64,000 nucleotides of DNA from Streptomyces sp. NBC_01723 (GTDB lineage Bacteria; Actinomycetota; Actinomycetes; Streptomycetales; Streptomycetaceae): contig NZ_CP109171.1 of the NCBI RefSeq assembly GCF_036246005.1, positions 1,848,001 to 1,912,000 on the forward strand, read 5' to 3'. The notes beneath the pieces are model-generated. The model was not told the origin of the DNA, made no database searches, and was given only the letters and a program-made list of their open reading frames with translations. Position numbers and translations under genes: made by a program. Of this stretch, positions 25,207-35,510 are shown in pieces. Numbering within the stretch: position 1 is the first letter of the stretch; each line of letters begins with the position of its first letter.

Positions 25207-27294
25207 GTGAGCACCAAGCCGACCACCACAGACCTCGAGTGGACCGAACTGGACCAGCGGGCCGTGGACACCGCCCGCGTCCTGGCCGCCGATGCCGTAC
25301 AGAAGGTTGGCAACGGCCATCCGGGTACGGCGATGAGCCTGGCGCCCGCCGCCTACACCCTCTTCCAGAAGGTGATGCGGCACGACCCCGCCGACGCGAA
25401 CTGGGTCGGACGCGACCGCTTCGTGCTGTCCGCCGGCCACTCGTCCCTGACCCTCTACACCCAGCTGTACCTGGCCGGCTTCGGTCTGGAGCTGGCGGAC
25501 CTGGAGTCCTTCCGCACCTGGGGCTCCAAGACCCCCGGGCACCCGGAGTACGGCCACACCACGGGCGTGGAGACGACGACCGGCCCGCTGGGCCAGGGTG
25601 TCGCCAACGCGGTGGGCATGGCGATGGCCGCGCGCTACGAGCGCGGCCTGTTCGACCCGGAGGCCGCCGAGGGCACCTCCCCGTTCGACCACTTCATCTA
25701 CTGCATCGCCGGTGACGGCTGCCTCCAGGAGGGCATCTCCGCCGAGGCGTCCTCGCTCGCGGGCCACCAGCAGCTCGGCAACCTGGTCCTGCTGTGGGAC
25801 GACAACCACATCTCCATCGAGGGTGACACGGAGACCGCCGTCTCCGAGGACACCTGCAAGCGCTACGAGGCGTACGGCTGGCACGTGCAGCGCGTCGCCC
25901 CGAAGCCGGACGGGGACCTGGACCCGAACGCGCTCTACGACGCCATCGAGGCGGCGAAGAAGGTCACCGACCGGCCGTCCTTCATCGCCATGCGCTCGAT
26001 CATCGCCTGGCCCGCCCCGAACGCGCAGAACACCGAGGCGGCGCACGGCTCGGCGCTCGGCGACGACGAGGTCGCGGCCACCAAGCGCGTCCTGGGCTTC
26101 GACCCGGAGAAGTCCTTCGAGGTCTCCGACGAGGTCATCGAGCACACCCGCGGCGCCCTGGAGCGCGGCCAGGCGGCCCGTGCCGTGTGGGAGAAGGCCT
26201 TCCAGCAGTGGCGGGACAACAACCCCGACCGCGCCGCCGAGTACGAGCGTGTCGCCAAGGGTGAGCTGCCCAAGGGCTGGGAGGAGAAGATCCCGGTCTT
26301 CGAGACGGGCAAGGGCGTCGCCACCCGCGCCGCGTCCGGCAAGGTGCTCCAGGCGCTCGGCGCGTTCGTGCCCGAGCTGTGGGGCGGCTCGGCCGACCTG
26401 GCCGGCTCGAACAACACGACGATCGACAAGACGTCCTCCTTCCTCCCGGCGGGCAACCCGCTGCCCGAGGCGGACCCGTACGGCCGCACCATCCACTTCG
26501 GCATCCGCGAGCACGCGATGGCCGCGGAGATGAACGGCATCGCGCTGCACGGCAACACCCGCATCTACGGCGGAACGTTCCTGGTCTTCTCCGACTACAT
26601 GCGCAACGCCGTCCGTCTGTCGGCGCTGATGCACCTGCCGGTGACGTACGTGTGGACGCACGACTCCATCGGTCTCGGCGAGGACGGCCCGACCCACCAG
26701 CCGGTCGAGCACCTGGCCTCGCTGCGCGCCATCCCCGGTCTGAACGTGGTCCGTCCGGCGGACGCCAACGAGACGGCGATCGCCTGGCGCGAGATCCTGC
26801 GCCGCTGGACGAAGGAGTTCGGCAAGGGCCAGCCGCACGGTCTGGCGCTGACCCGCCAGGGCGTGCCGACGTACGAGCCCAACGACGACGCGGCCAAGGG
26901 CGGCTACGTGCTGTTCGAGGCCGACGGAGGCGACGCCGAGGTCGTGCTCATCGCCACCGGCTCCGAGGTGCACGTCGCCGTCGAGGCGCGCGAGCGGCTC
27001 CAGGCCGACGGTGTGCCCACGCGCGTGGTGTCGATGCCGTCCGTCGAGTGGTTCGAGCAGCAGGACCAGGGGTACCGGGACAGCGTCCTGCCCCCGTCCG
27101 TGCGTGCCCGTGTCGCGGTCGAGGCCGGTATCGGCCTGACGTGGCACAAGTACGTGGGAGACGCCGGCCACATCGTCTCGCTGGAGCACTTCGGTGCCTC
27201 GGCCGACGGCAAGGTGCTCTTCAAGGAGTTCGGTTTCACCGCCGAGAACGTGGCCGACGCCGCGCGGGAATCCCTCGCCGCGGCTCGGCGCTGA
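25207..27294 (+). CDS. tkt: Transketolase
   Basis: Transketolase moves two-carbon units between sugar phosphates in the non-oxidative pentose phosphate pathway, using thiamine diphosphate. The 695-residue product has [12 protein letters not shown] near residue 35, [14 protein letters not shown] near 135, the thiamine motif [13 protein letters not shown] near 165, and in the second half [19 protein letters not shown] and [20 protein letters not shown]. The start is GTG at 25207 with GAGGAG upstream. It heads the tkt-tal-zwf-opcA-pgl operon; the gap to tal is 34 bp. Confidence 0.96.
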   Translation: MSTKPTTTDLEWTELDQRAVDTARVLAADAVQKVGNGHPGTAMSLAPAAYTLFQKVMRHDPADANWVGRDRFVLSAGHSSLTLYTQLYLAGFGLELADLESFRTWGSKTPGHPEYGHTTGVETTTGPLGQGVANAVGMAMAARYERGLFDPEAAEGTSPFDHFIYCIAGDGCLQEGISAEASSLAGHQQLGNLVLLWDDNHISIEGDTETAVSEDTCKRYEAYGWHVQRVAPKPDGDLDPNALYDAIEAAKKVTDRPSFIAMRSIIAWPAPNAQNTEAAHGSALGDDEVAATKRVLGFDPEKSFEVSDEVIEHTRGALERGQAARAVWEKAFQQWRDNNPDRAAEYERVAKGELPKGWEEKIPVFETGKGVATRAASGKVLQALGAFVPELWGGSADLAGSNNTTIDKTSSFLPAGNPLPEADPYGRTIHFGIREHAMAAEMNGIALHGNTRIYGGTFLVFSDYMRNAVRLSALMHLPVTYVWTHDSIGLGEDGPTHQPVEHLASLRAIPGLNVVRPADANETAIAWREILRRWTKEFGKGQPHGLALTRQGVPTYEPNDDAAKGGYVLFEADGGDAEVVLIATGSEVHVAVEARERLQADGVPTRVVSMPSVEWFEQQDQGYRDSVLPPSVRARVAVEAGIGLTWHKYVGDAGHIVSLEHFGASADGKVLFKEFGFTAENVADAARESLAAARR

Positions 27295-27328
27295 CGCCCG
27301 TATACGACACGTAGGAGATGCATTTTCC

Positions 27329-28447
27329 ATGACAGACGCACTCAAGCGCCTCTCCGATGAAGGCGTGGCGATCTGGCTGGACGACCTGTCCCGCAAGCGG
27401 ATCACGTCCGGCAACCTCGCCGAGCTGATCGACCAGCAGCACGTCGTGGGCGTCACCACCAACCCGTCGATCTTCCAGAAGGCGATCTCGCAGGGCGACG
27501 GCTACGACCAGCAGCTCGCCGACCTCGCCGTGCGCGGGGTCACGGTCGAAGAGGCCATCCGCATGATCACCACGGCGGACGTCCGCGACGCCGCCGACAT
27601 CCTGCGCCCCGTCTTCGACTCCACCGGCGGCAAGGACGGCCGGGTCTCCATCGAGGTGGACCCGCGCCTGGCGCACAACACGCACGCGACGGTGGCCGAG
27701 GCCAAGCAGCTGGCCTGGCTGGTGGACCGGCCCAACACCTTCATCAAGATCCCGGCCACCGAGGCGGGCCTGCCGGCCATCGCCGAGACCATCGGTCTGG
27801 GCATCAGCGTCAACGTCACGCTGATCTTCTCGCTGGAGCGCTACCGCAAGGTGATGGACGCCTTCCAGACCGGCCTGGAGAAGGCCAAGGAGCGCGGCCT
27901 GGACCTCTCGCAGATCCACTCCGTGGCGTCCTTCTTCGTGTCGCGCGTCGACACCGAGATCGACAAGCGGATCGACGCGCTCGGCACCGACGAGGCCAAG
28001 GCCGCGCGCGGCAAGGCCGCCATCGCCAACGCCCGCCTCGCCTACCAGGCGTACGAGGAGCTCTTCTCCACCGACCGCTGGGCGGCCCTGGAGAAGGCCG
28101 GCGCCAACAAGCAGCGCCCGCTGTGGGCGTCGACCGGCGTGAAGGACAAGGCGTACAGCGACACCATGTACGTCACCGACCTGGTCGCGCCGAACACGGT
28201 CAACACCATGCCGGAGGCCACCCTGCTGGCCACCGAGGACCACGGCGAGATCACCGGCGACACCGTCACCGGCACCTACGAGCAGGCCCGTGCCGACCTC
28301 GACGCGGTCGAGAAGCTCGGGATCTCCTACGACGAGGTGGTCCAGCTCCTGGAGGACGAGGGCGTCGAGAAGTTCGAGGCGTCCTGGAACGACCTGCTCA
28401 AGTCCACGGAGGCGGAGCTCAAGCGCCTCGCTCCCTCGAAGGGCTGA
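27329..28447 (+). CDS. tal: Transaldolase
   Basis: Transaldolase transfers a dihydroxyacetone unit in the pentose phosphate pathway through a lysine Schiff base. The 372-residue product has [13 protein letters not shown] near residue 40, the catalytic lysine in [15 protein letters not shown] near residue 140, and [15 protein letters not shown]. Its length matches the actinobacterial transaldolase subfamily. The ATG at 27329 has AGGAG ten bases upstream. It precedes zwf by 3 bp. Confidence 0.95.
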   Translation: MTDALKRLSDEGVAIWLDDLSRKRITSGNLAELIDQQHVVGVTTNPSIFQKAISQGDGYDQQLADLAVRGVTVEEAIRMITTADVRDAADILRPVFDSTGGKDGRVSIEVDPRLAHNTHATVAEAKQLAWLVDRPNTFIKIPATEAGLPAIAETIGLGISVNVTLIFSLERYRKVMDAFQTGLEKAKERGLDLSQIHSVASFFVSRVDTEIDKRIDALGTDEAKAARGKAAIANARLAYQAYEELFSTDRWAALEKAGANKQRPLWASTGVKDKAYSDTMYVTDLVAPNTVNTMPEATLLATEDHGEITGDTVTGTYEQARADLDAVEKLGISYDEVVQLLEDEGVEKFEASWNDLLKSTEAELKRLAPSKG

Positions 28448-28450
28448 GAA

Positions 28451-29974
28451 TTGTCAAGCAGCAACCCGCTGCGTGACCCCGCAGACCGACGGCTCCCGCG
28501 TATCGCGGGGCCGTCGGGTCTGGTCATCTTCGGCGTCACCGGCGACCTCTCCCGCAAGAAGCTCATGCCCGCCGTGTACGACCTCGCCAACCGGGGTCTG
28601 CTGCCGCCGGGCTTCTCGCTCGTCGGATTCGCCCGCCGCGACTGGGAACACGAGGACTTCGCCCAGGTCGTGCACGACGCCGTCAAGGAACACTCGCGCA
28701 CGCCGTTCCGCGAGGAGGTCTGGCAGCAGCTCATCCAGGGGATGCGCTTCGTCCAGGGCACCTTCGACGACGACGAGGCCTTCGAGCGGCTGCGCGGCAC
28801 CATCGAAGAGCTGGACAAGGCCCAGGGGACGGGCGGCAACTTCGCCTTCTACCTCTCGGTGCCGCCGAAGTCCTTCCCGGTCGTCATCCAGCAGCTGAAG
28901 AAGCACGGGCTGGCCGACCAGTCGAGCGGCTCCTGGCGCCGCGCGGTGATCGAGAAGCCCTTCGGCCACGACCTGAAGTCGGCCGAGGAACTGAACGCGA
29001 TCGTCCACGAGGTCTTCGGCTCCGACCAGGTCTTCCGCATCGACCACTACCTGGGCAAGGAGACCGTCCAGAACATCCTGGCGCTGCGGTTCGCCAACAC
29101 GATGTTCGAGCCGATCTGGAACCGGTCGTACGTGGACCACGTGCAGATCACGATGGCCGAGGACATCGGCATCGGCGGCCGGGCCGGCTACTACGACGGC
29201 ATCGGCGCCGCCCGTGACGTCATCCAGAACCACCTCCTCCAGCTGCTCGCGCTGACCGCCATGGAGGAGCCCGCCTCCTTCGACGCGGACGCGCTGGCCG
29301 CCGAGAAGACCAAGGTGCTCGGCGCGGTCCGGCTCCCGAAGGACCTGGGCCGGGACACCGTGCACGCCCAGTACGCGGCCGGGTGGCAGGGCGGCGCGAA
29401 GGCCGTCGGCTACCTGGAGGAAGAGGGCATCGACCCCAAGTCGAAGACCGACACCTACGCCGCGATCAAGGTCGGCATCGACAACCGCCGCTGGGCGGGC
29501 GTCCCCTTCTACCTGCGCACCGGCAAGCGCCTGGGCCGCCGCGTCACCGAGATCGCGGTCGTCTTCCAGCGCGCCCCGCACTCCCCCTTCGACACGACGG
29601 CCACCGAGGAACTGGGCTCGAACGCGATCGTCATCCGCGTCCAGCCCGACGAGGGCGTCACGGTCCGGTTCGGCTCCAAGGTGCCGGGCACGTCGATGGA
29701 GATCCGGGACGTGTCCATGGACTTCGCGTACGGCGAGTCCTTCACGGAGTCCAGCCCCGAGGCGTACGAGCGCCTCATCCTGGACGTGCTGCTCGGCGAC
29801 GCGAACCTCTTCCCGCGCACGGAGGAGGTCGAGCTGTCCTGGAAGATCCTCGACCCGATCGAGGTGTACTGGGACCAGCACGGCACCCCGGCCCAGTACC
29901 CGGCCGGCACCTGGGGCCCCGTCGAGGCCGACGACATGCTGGAGCGAGACGGACGGAGCTGGCGCCGCCCATGA
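28451..29974 (+). CDS. zwf: Glucose-6-phosphate dehydrogenase
   Basis: Zwf oxidises glucose 6-phosphate to 6-phosphogluconolactone with NADP+, the entry to the oxidative pentose phosphate pathway. The 507-residue product has the coenzyme motif GVTGDLSRKKLMPAVYDL near residue 27, VIEKPFGHDLKSA, and the active-site signature RIDHYLGKETVQN near residue 197 with its catalytic His. The start is TTG at 28451, three bases after the tal stop, with a weak GAAGGG upstream. Its stop overlaps opcA by ATGA. Confidence 0.96.
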   Translation: MSSSNPLRDPADRRLPRIAGPSGLVIFGVTGDLSRKKLMPAVYDLANRGLLPPGFSLVGFARRDWEHEDFAQVVHDAVKEHSRTPFREEVWQQLIQGMRFVQGTFDDDEAFERLRGTIEELDKAQGTGGNFAFYLSVPPKSFPVVIQQLKKHGLADQSSGSWRRAVIEKPFGHDLKSAEELNAIVHEVFGSDQVFRIDHYLGKETVQNILALRFANTMFEPIWNRSYVDHVQITMAEDIGIGGRAGYYDGIGAARDVIQNHLLQLLALTAMEEPASFDADALAAEKTKVLGAVRLPKDLGRDTVHAQYAAGWQGGAKAVGYLEEEGIDPKSKTDTYAAIKVGIDNRRWAGVPFYLRTGKRLGRRVTEIAVVFQRAPHSPFDTTATEELGSNAIVIRVQPDEGVTVRFGSKVPGTSMEIRDVSMDFAYGESFTESSPEAYERLILDVLLGDANLFPRTEEVELSWKILDPIEVYWDQHGTPAQYPAGTWGPVEADDMLERDGRSWRRP

Positions 29975-31026
29975 AGACGGACCTCACGGACACCACGGCC
30001 AGCAAGATCAACAAGGCGTTGGTCCTCGGCCGCCGGGCCATCGGCACTCCGGCCATCGGCATGGTGCTGACGCTGGTCATCGTCACCGACGAGGAGAACG
30101 CCTACGACGCGCTGAAGGCCGCGAGCGACGCCGCGCACGAGCACCCCTCGCGCACGCTCGTCGTCATCAGGCGCGTCTCGCGCTCACCCCGGGACCGCAC
30201 CAGGTCCCGGCTGGACGCCGAGGTGCGCCTCGGCGCCGACGCGGGCACCGGCGAGACGATCGTGCTGCGGCTGTACGGCGACGTCGTCGACCACGCCCAG
30301 TCGGTGGTCCTGCCGCTGCTGCTGCCGGACGCGCCGGTCGTGGTGTGGTGGCCGGTGAACGCGCCGCTGGACCCGGCCCGGGACCCGCTCGGCGCCCTCG
30401 CCCAGCGCCGGGTCACCGACACCTACGCCTGCGAGGAGCCGGTCCGGGAGCTGACGGCCCGCGCCGACGCCTACGCGCCGGGCGACACCGATCTGTCGTG
30501 GACCCGCATCACGCCGTGGCGCTCGATGCTGGCGGCGGCCCTGGACCAGGTCGACTGCCAGGTGCAGGCGGTCGAGGTGGAGGGCGAGGAGTTCAACCCG
30601 AGCTGCGAGCTGCTGGCGATGTGGCTGGCGGACCGGCTGGACGTCCCGGTGAAGCGTTCCGCGTCGAGCGGCCCGGGTCTGACGGCGGTCCGGATGGACA
30701 CCGACTGCGGTCCGGTCGTCCTGGACCGGGCCGACGGGTCGCTCGCGAACCTGTCGATCCAGGGGCAGCCGTCCCGCGCGGTGGCGCTCAAGCGCCGCGA
30801 CACGGCCGAGCTGATCGCGGAGGAGCTGCGCCGCCTCGACCCGGACGACACCTACGCCTCGGCGCTGCGCTACGGGGTGGAGCGGCTGAACTCCCCGGCC
30901 AAAGGAGGCTCCGACGGCCAGGAGGGCGCCGTCGCGGTCGCCGCTCCCGTCGAAACGGTCGCGAAGGCCCGCGCGCAGGACGCGGCGCAGGAGAAGACAC
31001 CGGTGAGGAAGGCGGCGGCGAAGTGA
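29971..31026 (+). CDS. opcA: OpcA, glucose-6-phosphate dehydrogenase assembly protein
   Basis: OpcA is needed for full activity of Zwf in cyanobacteria and actinobacteria and is almost always next to it. The 351-residue product has the family stretches HPSRTLVVIRRVSRS near residue 50, VVDHAQSVVLPLLLPDAPVVVWWP near 105 and DTDLSWTRITPWRSMLAAALD near 170. A Lys/Ala-rich tail (KARAQDAAQEKTPVRKAAAK) ends it. It overlaps zwf by ATGA and pgl by GTGA, so the three are translated together. Confidence 0.93.
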   Translation: MKTDLTDTTASKINKALVLGRRAIGTPAIGMVLTLVIVTDEENAYDALKAASDAAHEHPSRTLVVIRRVSRSPRDRTRSRLDAEVRLGADAGTGETIVLRLYGDVVDHAQSVVLPLLLPDAPVVVWWPVNAPLDPARDPLGALAQRRVTDTYACEEPVRELTARADAYAPGDTDLSWTRITPWRSMLAAALDQVDCQVQAVEVEGEEFNPSCELLAMWLADRLDVPVKRSASSGPGLTAVRMDTDCGPVVLDRADGSLANLSIQGQPSRAVALKRRDTAELIAEELRRLDPDDTYASALRYGVERLNSPAKGGSDGQEGAVAVAAPVETVAKARAQDAAQEKTPVRKAAAK

Positions 31027-31808
31027 GCGAGACCCCTCAGCTGGTCGTGCACCGCGACAAGGAGCTGATGGCCGAGGCCGCCGCGGCCCGGCTGATCACG
31101 AAGATCGTGGACGCGCAGGCCTCCCGGGGCAGCGCGTCCGTGGTCCTCACCGGCGGGCGCAACGGCAACGGCCTGCTCGCGGCGCTCGCCGGGTCCCCGG
31201 CCCGGGACGCGATCGACTGGAGCCGTCTCGACCTGTGGTGGGGCGACGAGCGCTTCCTGCCCGAGGGCGACCCGGAGCGCAATGTCACCCAGGCACGCCA
31301 GGCGCTGCTGGACTCGGTGCCGCTGGACCCGAAGCGGGTGCACGCGATGCCGGCGTCCGACGGCCCGCACGGCGCCGACGCGGAGGCCGCTGCGGCGGCG
31401 TACGCGCGGGAGCTGGCCGAGGCGTCCGTCCCCGAGAACCACGCCGCGGTGCCGTCCTTCGACGTCCTGCTGCTGGGCGTCGGCCCGGACACGCACGTCG
31501 CCTCCCTGTTCCCGGAGCACCCGGGCGTGCGGGAGACGGAGCGCACCGTGATCGGCGTCCACGGCTCCCCCAAGCCGCCGCCCACCCGCGTCTCGCTCAC
31601 CCTGCCCGCGATCCGCGCGGCCCGCGAGGTGTGGCTGCTCGCGGCGGGCGAGGACAAGGCGAACGCGGTCGCGATGGCCCTGTCGGGCGCGGGCGAGATC
31701 CAGGCCCCGGCGGCCGGCGCGAAGGGCCGCGCCCGCACCCTGTGGCTGCTGGACTCGGCGGCGGCGTCGCAGTTGCCGAGGTCGCTGTACCCGCCGGCGT
31801 CCGCCTAG
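31023..31808 (+). CDS. pgl: 6-phosphogluconolactonase (DevB type)
   Basis: Pgl hydrolyses 6-phosphogluconolactone made by Zwf. The 261-residue product has the DevB pattern VVLTGGRNGNGLLAAL near residue 42, the WWGDERFLPEGDPERNVTQA signature near residue 75, and LLLGVGPDTHVASLFP near residue 150. Start GTG at 31023, overlapping the opcA stop. It is the last gene of the operon, followed by the strong hairpin at 31826-31871. Confidence 0.93.
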   Translation: MSETPQLVVHRDKELMAEAAAARLITKIVDAQASRGSASVVLTGGRNGNGLLAALAGSPARDAIDWSRLDLWWGDERFLPEGDPERNVTQARQALLDSVPLDPKRVHAMPASDGPHGADAEAAAAAYARELAEASVPENHAAVPSFDVLLLGVGPDTHVASLFPEHPGVRETERTVIGVHGSPKPPPTRVSLTLPAIRAAREVWLLAAGEDKANAVAMALSGAGEIQAPAAGAKGRARTLWLLDSAAASQLPRSLYPPASA

Positions 31809-31825
31809 CCGGCCGGGCACCGTCC

Positions 31826-31871
31826 GACGCCCCCGACCGTGAGCGCCCTCGCTCGCACGGTCGGGGGCGTC
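31826..31871. terminator. Bidirectional hairpin between pgl and the sugar ABC cluster
   Basis: A perfect 16-bp stem (31826-31841 with 31856-31871) over a loop that can itself pair AGCG/CGCT. It lies 17 bp past the pgl stop and 54 bp past the convergent permease stop, so it can end both units. Confidence 0.85.
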
Positions 31872-31925
31872 GCCTGGTCGCCCTCGGTGGGCTGGTCTCC
31901 GCCCGAGCGGGTCACCACCCCGCCC

Positions 31926-32765
31926 TCACTTCACCGACCCCGCCATGACCCCCTGCACGAAGTGCCGCTGGAAGGCGAAGAACACGACCACCGGCACGAC
32001 GAGCGACAGGAAGGCCCCCGGCGCCAGCACGTCGATGTTGCTCCCGAACTGCCGGATCTGCGACTGGAGTTCCACGGTCAGCGGCTGCGCCGAGCTGTCC
32101 GCGAACAGCAGCGCCACCAGCATGTCGTTCCACACCCACAGGAACTGGAAGATGGCGAGGCTGGCGATGGCCGGCCGCCCCACCGGCAGCACCAGACGGA
32201 TGAAGATCCGCCACTCGGTGCCGCCGTCCATGCGGGCGGCCTCCAGCATCTCCTTGGGCATCTCGGCGAAGTAGTTCCGCAGCAGGAACACCGCGAACGG
32301 CAGCCCGTACGCCACGTGGAACAGCACCACACCCGGGATGGTCCCGAACAGCCCCAGCTGCCCGAAGAGCTTGGCGACCGGCAGCAGCCCGATCTGCACG
32401 GGCACCACCAGCAGCGCCACGACGATCAGGAAGATCGCCTCGCGCCCCGGGAAGTCCAGCCACGCGAAGGCGTACCCGGCGAGCGCCCCGACGACCACGA
32501 CGAGCACCGTCGTCGGCACGGAGATCAGCACCGTGTTCCAGAAGGCCTGGGTGATGCCCGAGTTGCCCAGCAGCGCCGAGTAGTTGTCGAGGGACAGCTG
32601 CCCGGGACTGGCCAGCGCCGTCCACCAGCCGCCCTCAGCCGTCTCCTCGGCCGACCGGAGAGAGGAGAGGAAGAGCCCGGCCAGCGGCGTCATCCACACG
32701 AGACCGACGAGCACGAGGAAGGCCTGGACGACTCCGTTGCCCAGATACCGCCGGACGGCGTTCAT
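31926..32765 (-). CDS. Sugar ABC transporter permease, MalG-like
   Basis: The 279-residue product has six membrane segments and the EAA loop EMLEAARMDGGTEWRIFIRL near residue 180 that docks to the ATPase. The N-terminal segment VQAFLVLVGLVWMTPLAGLF and C-terminal end HFVQGVMAGSVK are typical of carbohydrate-uptake MalG-type proteins. Its partner is the upstream MalF-like gene, 10 bp away. No ATPase is encoded here; Streptomyces sugar importers commonly share one general ATPase (MsiK) encoded elsewhere. Confidence 0.92.
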   Translation of the reverse strand: MNAVRRYLGNGVVQAFLVLVGLVWMTPLAGLFLSSLRSAEETAEGGWWTALASPGQLSLDNYSALLGNSGITQAFWNTVLISVPTTVLVVVVGALAGYAFAWLDFPGREAIFLIVVALLVVPVQIGLLPVAKLFGQLGLFGTIPGVVLFHVAYGLPFAVFLLRNYFAEMPKEMLEAARMDGGTEWRIFIRLVLPVGRPAIASLAIFQFLWVWNDMLVALLFADSSAQPLTVELQSQIRQFGSNIDVLAPGAFLSLVVPVVVFFAFQRHFVQGVMAGSVK

Positions 32766-32775
32766 CGCTGACTCC

Positions 32776-34140
32776 TCATCGCTGACTCCTCTTGAAGCGG
32801 CGGACGTTGAAGACCATGGCCGGGACGACGAGCAGCAGGAGCAGTACGCCCAGCGCGCTGCCGAGCCCCTGGTTGTTGCCGCCGCCGAACGACACCAGCC
32901 ACATCTGCGTCGCGAGCACCGTCGCGTCCTCCTGCACCGGCCCGGGCGCGATGATGTAGACGAGGTCGAAGACCTTCATCACGTTGATGACGAGGGTGAT
33001 GAAGACGACCGTGAGCACCGGCGCCAGCAGCGGCACGGTGATCCGCCGGAAGATCTGCCACTCGTTCGCGCCGTCCATCCGCGCCGCCTCCAGCGCGTCG
33101 CGCGGCAGCGAGGACAGGCCGGCGCCGATCAGCACCATCGCGAACCCGGTCCAGATCCACAGGTACGCCCCGATGATCGCGGGCGTGACCAGCGCGGGCC
33201 CGAGCCAGGAGACGCCCTCGTAGGGCGGGGCGAAGTTCGAGGCGGGCAGCTCGACGGTGTACGAGCCGTCGGCCAGCGACTCGAAGCGGAAGGAGCCGTC
33301 GGACGCGGTGGTGGCGGTGGCGACCGTACGTCCGTCGCGCACGGCCTCGACCGTCATTCCGGGCAGCCCGCTCTCGCGCCGGTCCACCCTGCCCTGCTCC
33401 CCTCCCCCGCCGGGCGTGAAGTCCAGGTAGACGACACCGCTCACCTCACCGGACGCCGCCTCGCGCCCGGCCGCGCCGTACGCCGGCTCCGTGCCGGACG
33501 GCAGGTCGTCGGGCCCCACCCCGACCAGTCCGAGCGCCACGGTGTCTCCGGGGGACACGCCGGCACTCGTCCGGTACGCGCCGTCCGCCGCCTTGACCAG
33601 GCCGCCGTCCTGTCCCTCGCGCGCCCGCGCGGTCGGGTAGGAGGCGGTGTCGGCGAAGGCGTCGTGGACGCCGGTCACGGCGGCGTTGAGGACGCCCTTG
33701 TCCGGGTCGTGGTCGTAGGCGAGCCGGAAGATGATGCCGGCGGCGAGGAAGGAGACCGCCATCGGCATGAAGAGCAGCAGCTTGAAGGCGGTGGCCCAGC
33801 GGACCTTCTCGACCAGGACGGCGAGGATCAGGCCGAGGCCGGTCAGCAGCGTGGGTGCGATCACGACCCAGATCGCCGTGTTGCGGATGGCCTTGAGGGT
33901 GGCCGGGTCGCGGAACATCTCGGTGTAGTTCTCGCCGCCCACGAAGCGCGTCCCCGAGGCGTCGAAGAAGCTGCGGCCGACGGAGAACAGCACGGGGTAG
34001 ACGACGAGCGCGCCGAGCAGGAGCAGCGCGGGGAGGACGAAGAGCAGGGCGACGGCCGCCCGGCGCCGCCGGGGGCGCCGCAGCGGCGCCGGTCCGGGGG
34101 CGGTGGGCGGGCTCGCCTCTTTCACCAGGGTCGAGGTCAT
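32776..34140 (-). CDS. Sugar ABC transporter permease, MalF-like, with a large extracellular Ig-like insertion
   Basis: The 454-residue product is about 150 residues longer than a normal actinobacterial MalF-type permease. TM1 to TM3 occupy roughly residues 28-55, 86-110 and 120-142, and TM4 starts at about 315 (PALVTPAIIGAYLWIWTGFA). The extra segment, about 143-312, falls in the loop between TM3 and TM4, which faces outside. Residues 232-300 (SGVVYLDFTP, GLPGMTVEAVRDG, TTASDGSFRFESLADGSYTV) have the SdrD/carboxypeptidase-regulatory beta-sandwich pattern. The EAA loop DALEAARMDGANEWQIFRR at about 348-366 is intact. The gene lies between the binding-protein and MalG-like genes. Confidence 0.92.
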   Translation of the reverse strand: MTSTLVKEASPPTAPGPAPLRRPRRRRAAVALLFVLPALLLLGALVVYPVLFSVGRSFFDASGTRFVGGENYTEMFRDPATLKAIRNTAIWVVIAPTLLTGLGLILAVLVEKVRWATAFKLLLFMPMAVSFLAAGIIFRLAYDHDPDKGVLNAAVTGVHDAFADTASYPTARAREGQDGGLVKAADGAYRTSAGVSPGDTVALGLVGVGPDDLPSGTEPAYGAAGREAASGEVSGVVYLDFTPGGGGEQGRVDRRESGLPGMTVEAVRDGRTVATATTASDGSFRFESLADGSYTVELPASNFAPPYEGVSWLGPALVTPAIIGAYLWIWTGFAMVLIGAGLSSLPRDALEAARMDGANEWQIFRRITVPLLAPVLTVVFITLVINVMKVFDLVYIIAPGPVQEDATVLATQMWLVSFGGGNNQGLGSALGVLLLLLVVPAMVFNVRRFKRSQR

Positions 34141-34146
34141 GACCGG

Positions 34147-35475
34147 TCAGCCCTTGTAGGCCTTGGCCGCCGCGGCCTCCAGCTGCGCGGCGGTCGCCTT
34201 CGGGTCGGACGGGTCGCGCAGGAAGTCCTGGAGGATCTTCCACTCGCCCGTGCCCTTGGTGCCGCCGAAGGCCGCCGGTGCCTGGTCGGACATGTCGAAG
34301 CGGACCGAGTCCCCGGCTCCCACCAGGGACTTGGCGGTGGCCCTGCTGACGTCGTCGCCGTAGGAGGCGAGGTCGAGCTTCTTGTTCGGGGAGAGGAAGC
34401 CGCCCGCCTCGGCCCACACGGCCGCGGCCTCCGGCGTCGCGAGGTACTCCAGGAGCGCCGTTCCGGCCTTGGAGTTCTTGCCGTCCTTGAGGACGACGGC
34501 CGCGTCACCGCCGCTGACCACCGGCGCCTCACCGCCGGCGACCGCGGGGAACGGGAAGAAGTCGGCGTCCTTGCCGATCTCCTTGCCGAACTGGTCCTTG
34601 GCCACCCCGGCGACGAAGTCGCCCTCGTAGACCATGCCGGCCTCGGGCTTCGGGCCGAAGACCTTCTCCACGGAGCCCGGGAAGTCGGTGTTCAGGGCGC
34701 CCTTCTGGCCGCCCTGGATGAGCTGCTTGTCCTTGAAGAGCTTACCGAGGGTGGTGAGCGCCTCGACCACGCTGGCGTCGGTCCACTTCAGTTCGTGGGC
34801 GGCCAGGGCGTCGTACTTCTCCGGTCCCGCCTGGGAGAGGTAGACGTTCTCGAACCAGTCGGTCAGCGTCCAGCCGTCCTGCCCGGCGACCGAGAAGGCG
34901 GCGAGCCCGGAGTCGGAGACGGTCTGCCCGGCCTTCAGCATCTCGTCGTAGGTCTTCGGCGGCTCGACCCCGGCCTGGGCGAGGGCGTCGGGGCTGTACC
35001 AGACGGTCGACTTGTGGGCGGCCTTGAAGTAGAGGCCGTAGAGGGTGCCGTCGACGCTGCCGTACGACTTCCAGACGTTCGCGAAGTTGCTGTCCACGGA
35101 CTGCTGGGCCGTCTTGGACAGCGGCTTCAGCCAGCCCTTCGCGGCGAACTGCTGGAGCACGCCGACCTGCGGGACCATCACGACGTCGGGGGCGTTGCCG
35201 CCCTCGATCTTGCTGCCGACGACGGTGGAGACGTTGTCGCCGGTGGAGACGAACGAGGTCTTGGCGCCGGTCTTCTCGGTGAAGGCGTCCAGCACCTTCT
35301 GGAAGTTCTCCTGTTCGGTGCCGGACCAGACCCCGGCGACGGTGACGGACTGGCCGCTGAGCGCCTTGTCGCCGCCGCCGGCCGAGACGGGTCCGCCGCC
35401 GCCGCAGGCGGTCGCGCCGAGGGCGAGTACGAGGGCGGTGCAGCCGGTGAGCAGGGTGGAACGTCGTCGCATCAT
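34147..35475 (-). CDS. Extracellular sugar-binding lipoprotein (family 1 solute-binding protein)
   Basis: The 442-residue product begins MMRRRSTLLTGCTALVLALG and has a lipobox-type ATAC with the lipid-attached cysteine at about residue 24, followed by a GGGG linker. The body has the family-1 pattern TVAGVWSGTEQENFQKVL, GNAPDVVMVPQVGVLQQFA and WYSPDALAQAGVEPPKTYDEM. It captures a sugar or oligosaccharide for the two permeases that follow it. The neighbouring GH13 enzyme suggests an alpha-glucoside such as maltose, isomaltose or trehalose. The gene lies 6 bp before the MalF-like gene. Confidence 0.92.
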   Translation of the reverse strand: MMRRRSTLLTGCTALVLALGATACGGGGPVSAGGGDKALSGQSVTVAGVWSGTEQENFQKVLDAFTEKTGAKTSFVSTGDNVSTVVGSKIEGGNAPDVVMVPQVGVLQQFAAKGWLKPLSKTAQQSVDSNFANVWKSYGSVDGTLYGLYFKAAHKSTVWYSPDALAQAGVEPPKTYDEMLKAGQTVSDSGLAAFSVAGQDGWTLTDWFENVYLSQAGPEKYDALAAHELKWTDASVVEALTTLGKLFKDKQLIQGGQKGALNTDFPGSVEKVFGPKPEAGMVYEGDFVAGVAKDQFGKEIGKDADFFPFPAVAGGEAPVVSGGDAAVVLKDGKNSKAGTALLEYLATPEAAAVWAEAGGFLSPNKKLDLASYGDDVSRATAKSLVGAGDSVRFDMSDQAPAAFGGTKGTGEWKILQDFLRDPSDPKATAAQLEAAAAKAYKG

Positions 35476-35510
35476 CGTTGATGTCCCTTCGAAGGGTGGG
35501 CGGAGCGAGG

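Noticed and set aside
32584..35481. A 965-codon plus-strand reading over the sugar permease and binding-protein genes
   Set aside because: It crosses two real minus-strand genes with membrane segments, an EAA loop and a lipobox; the plus reading has no recognisable domain.
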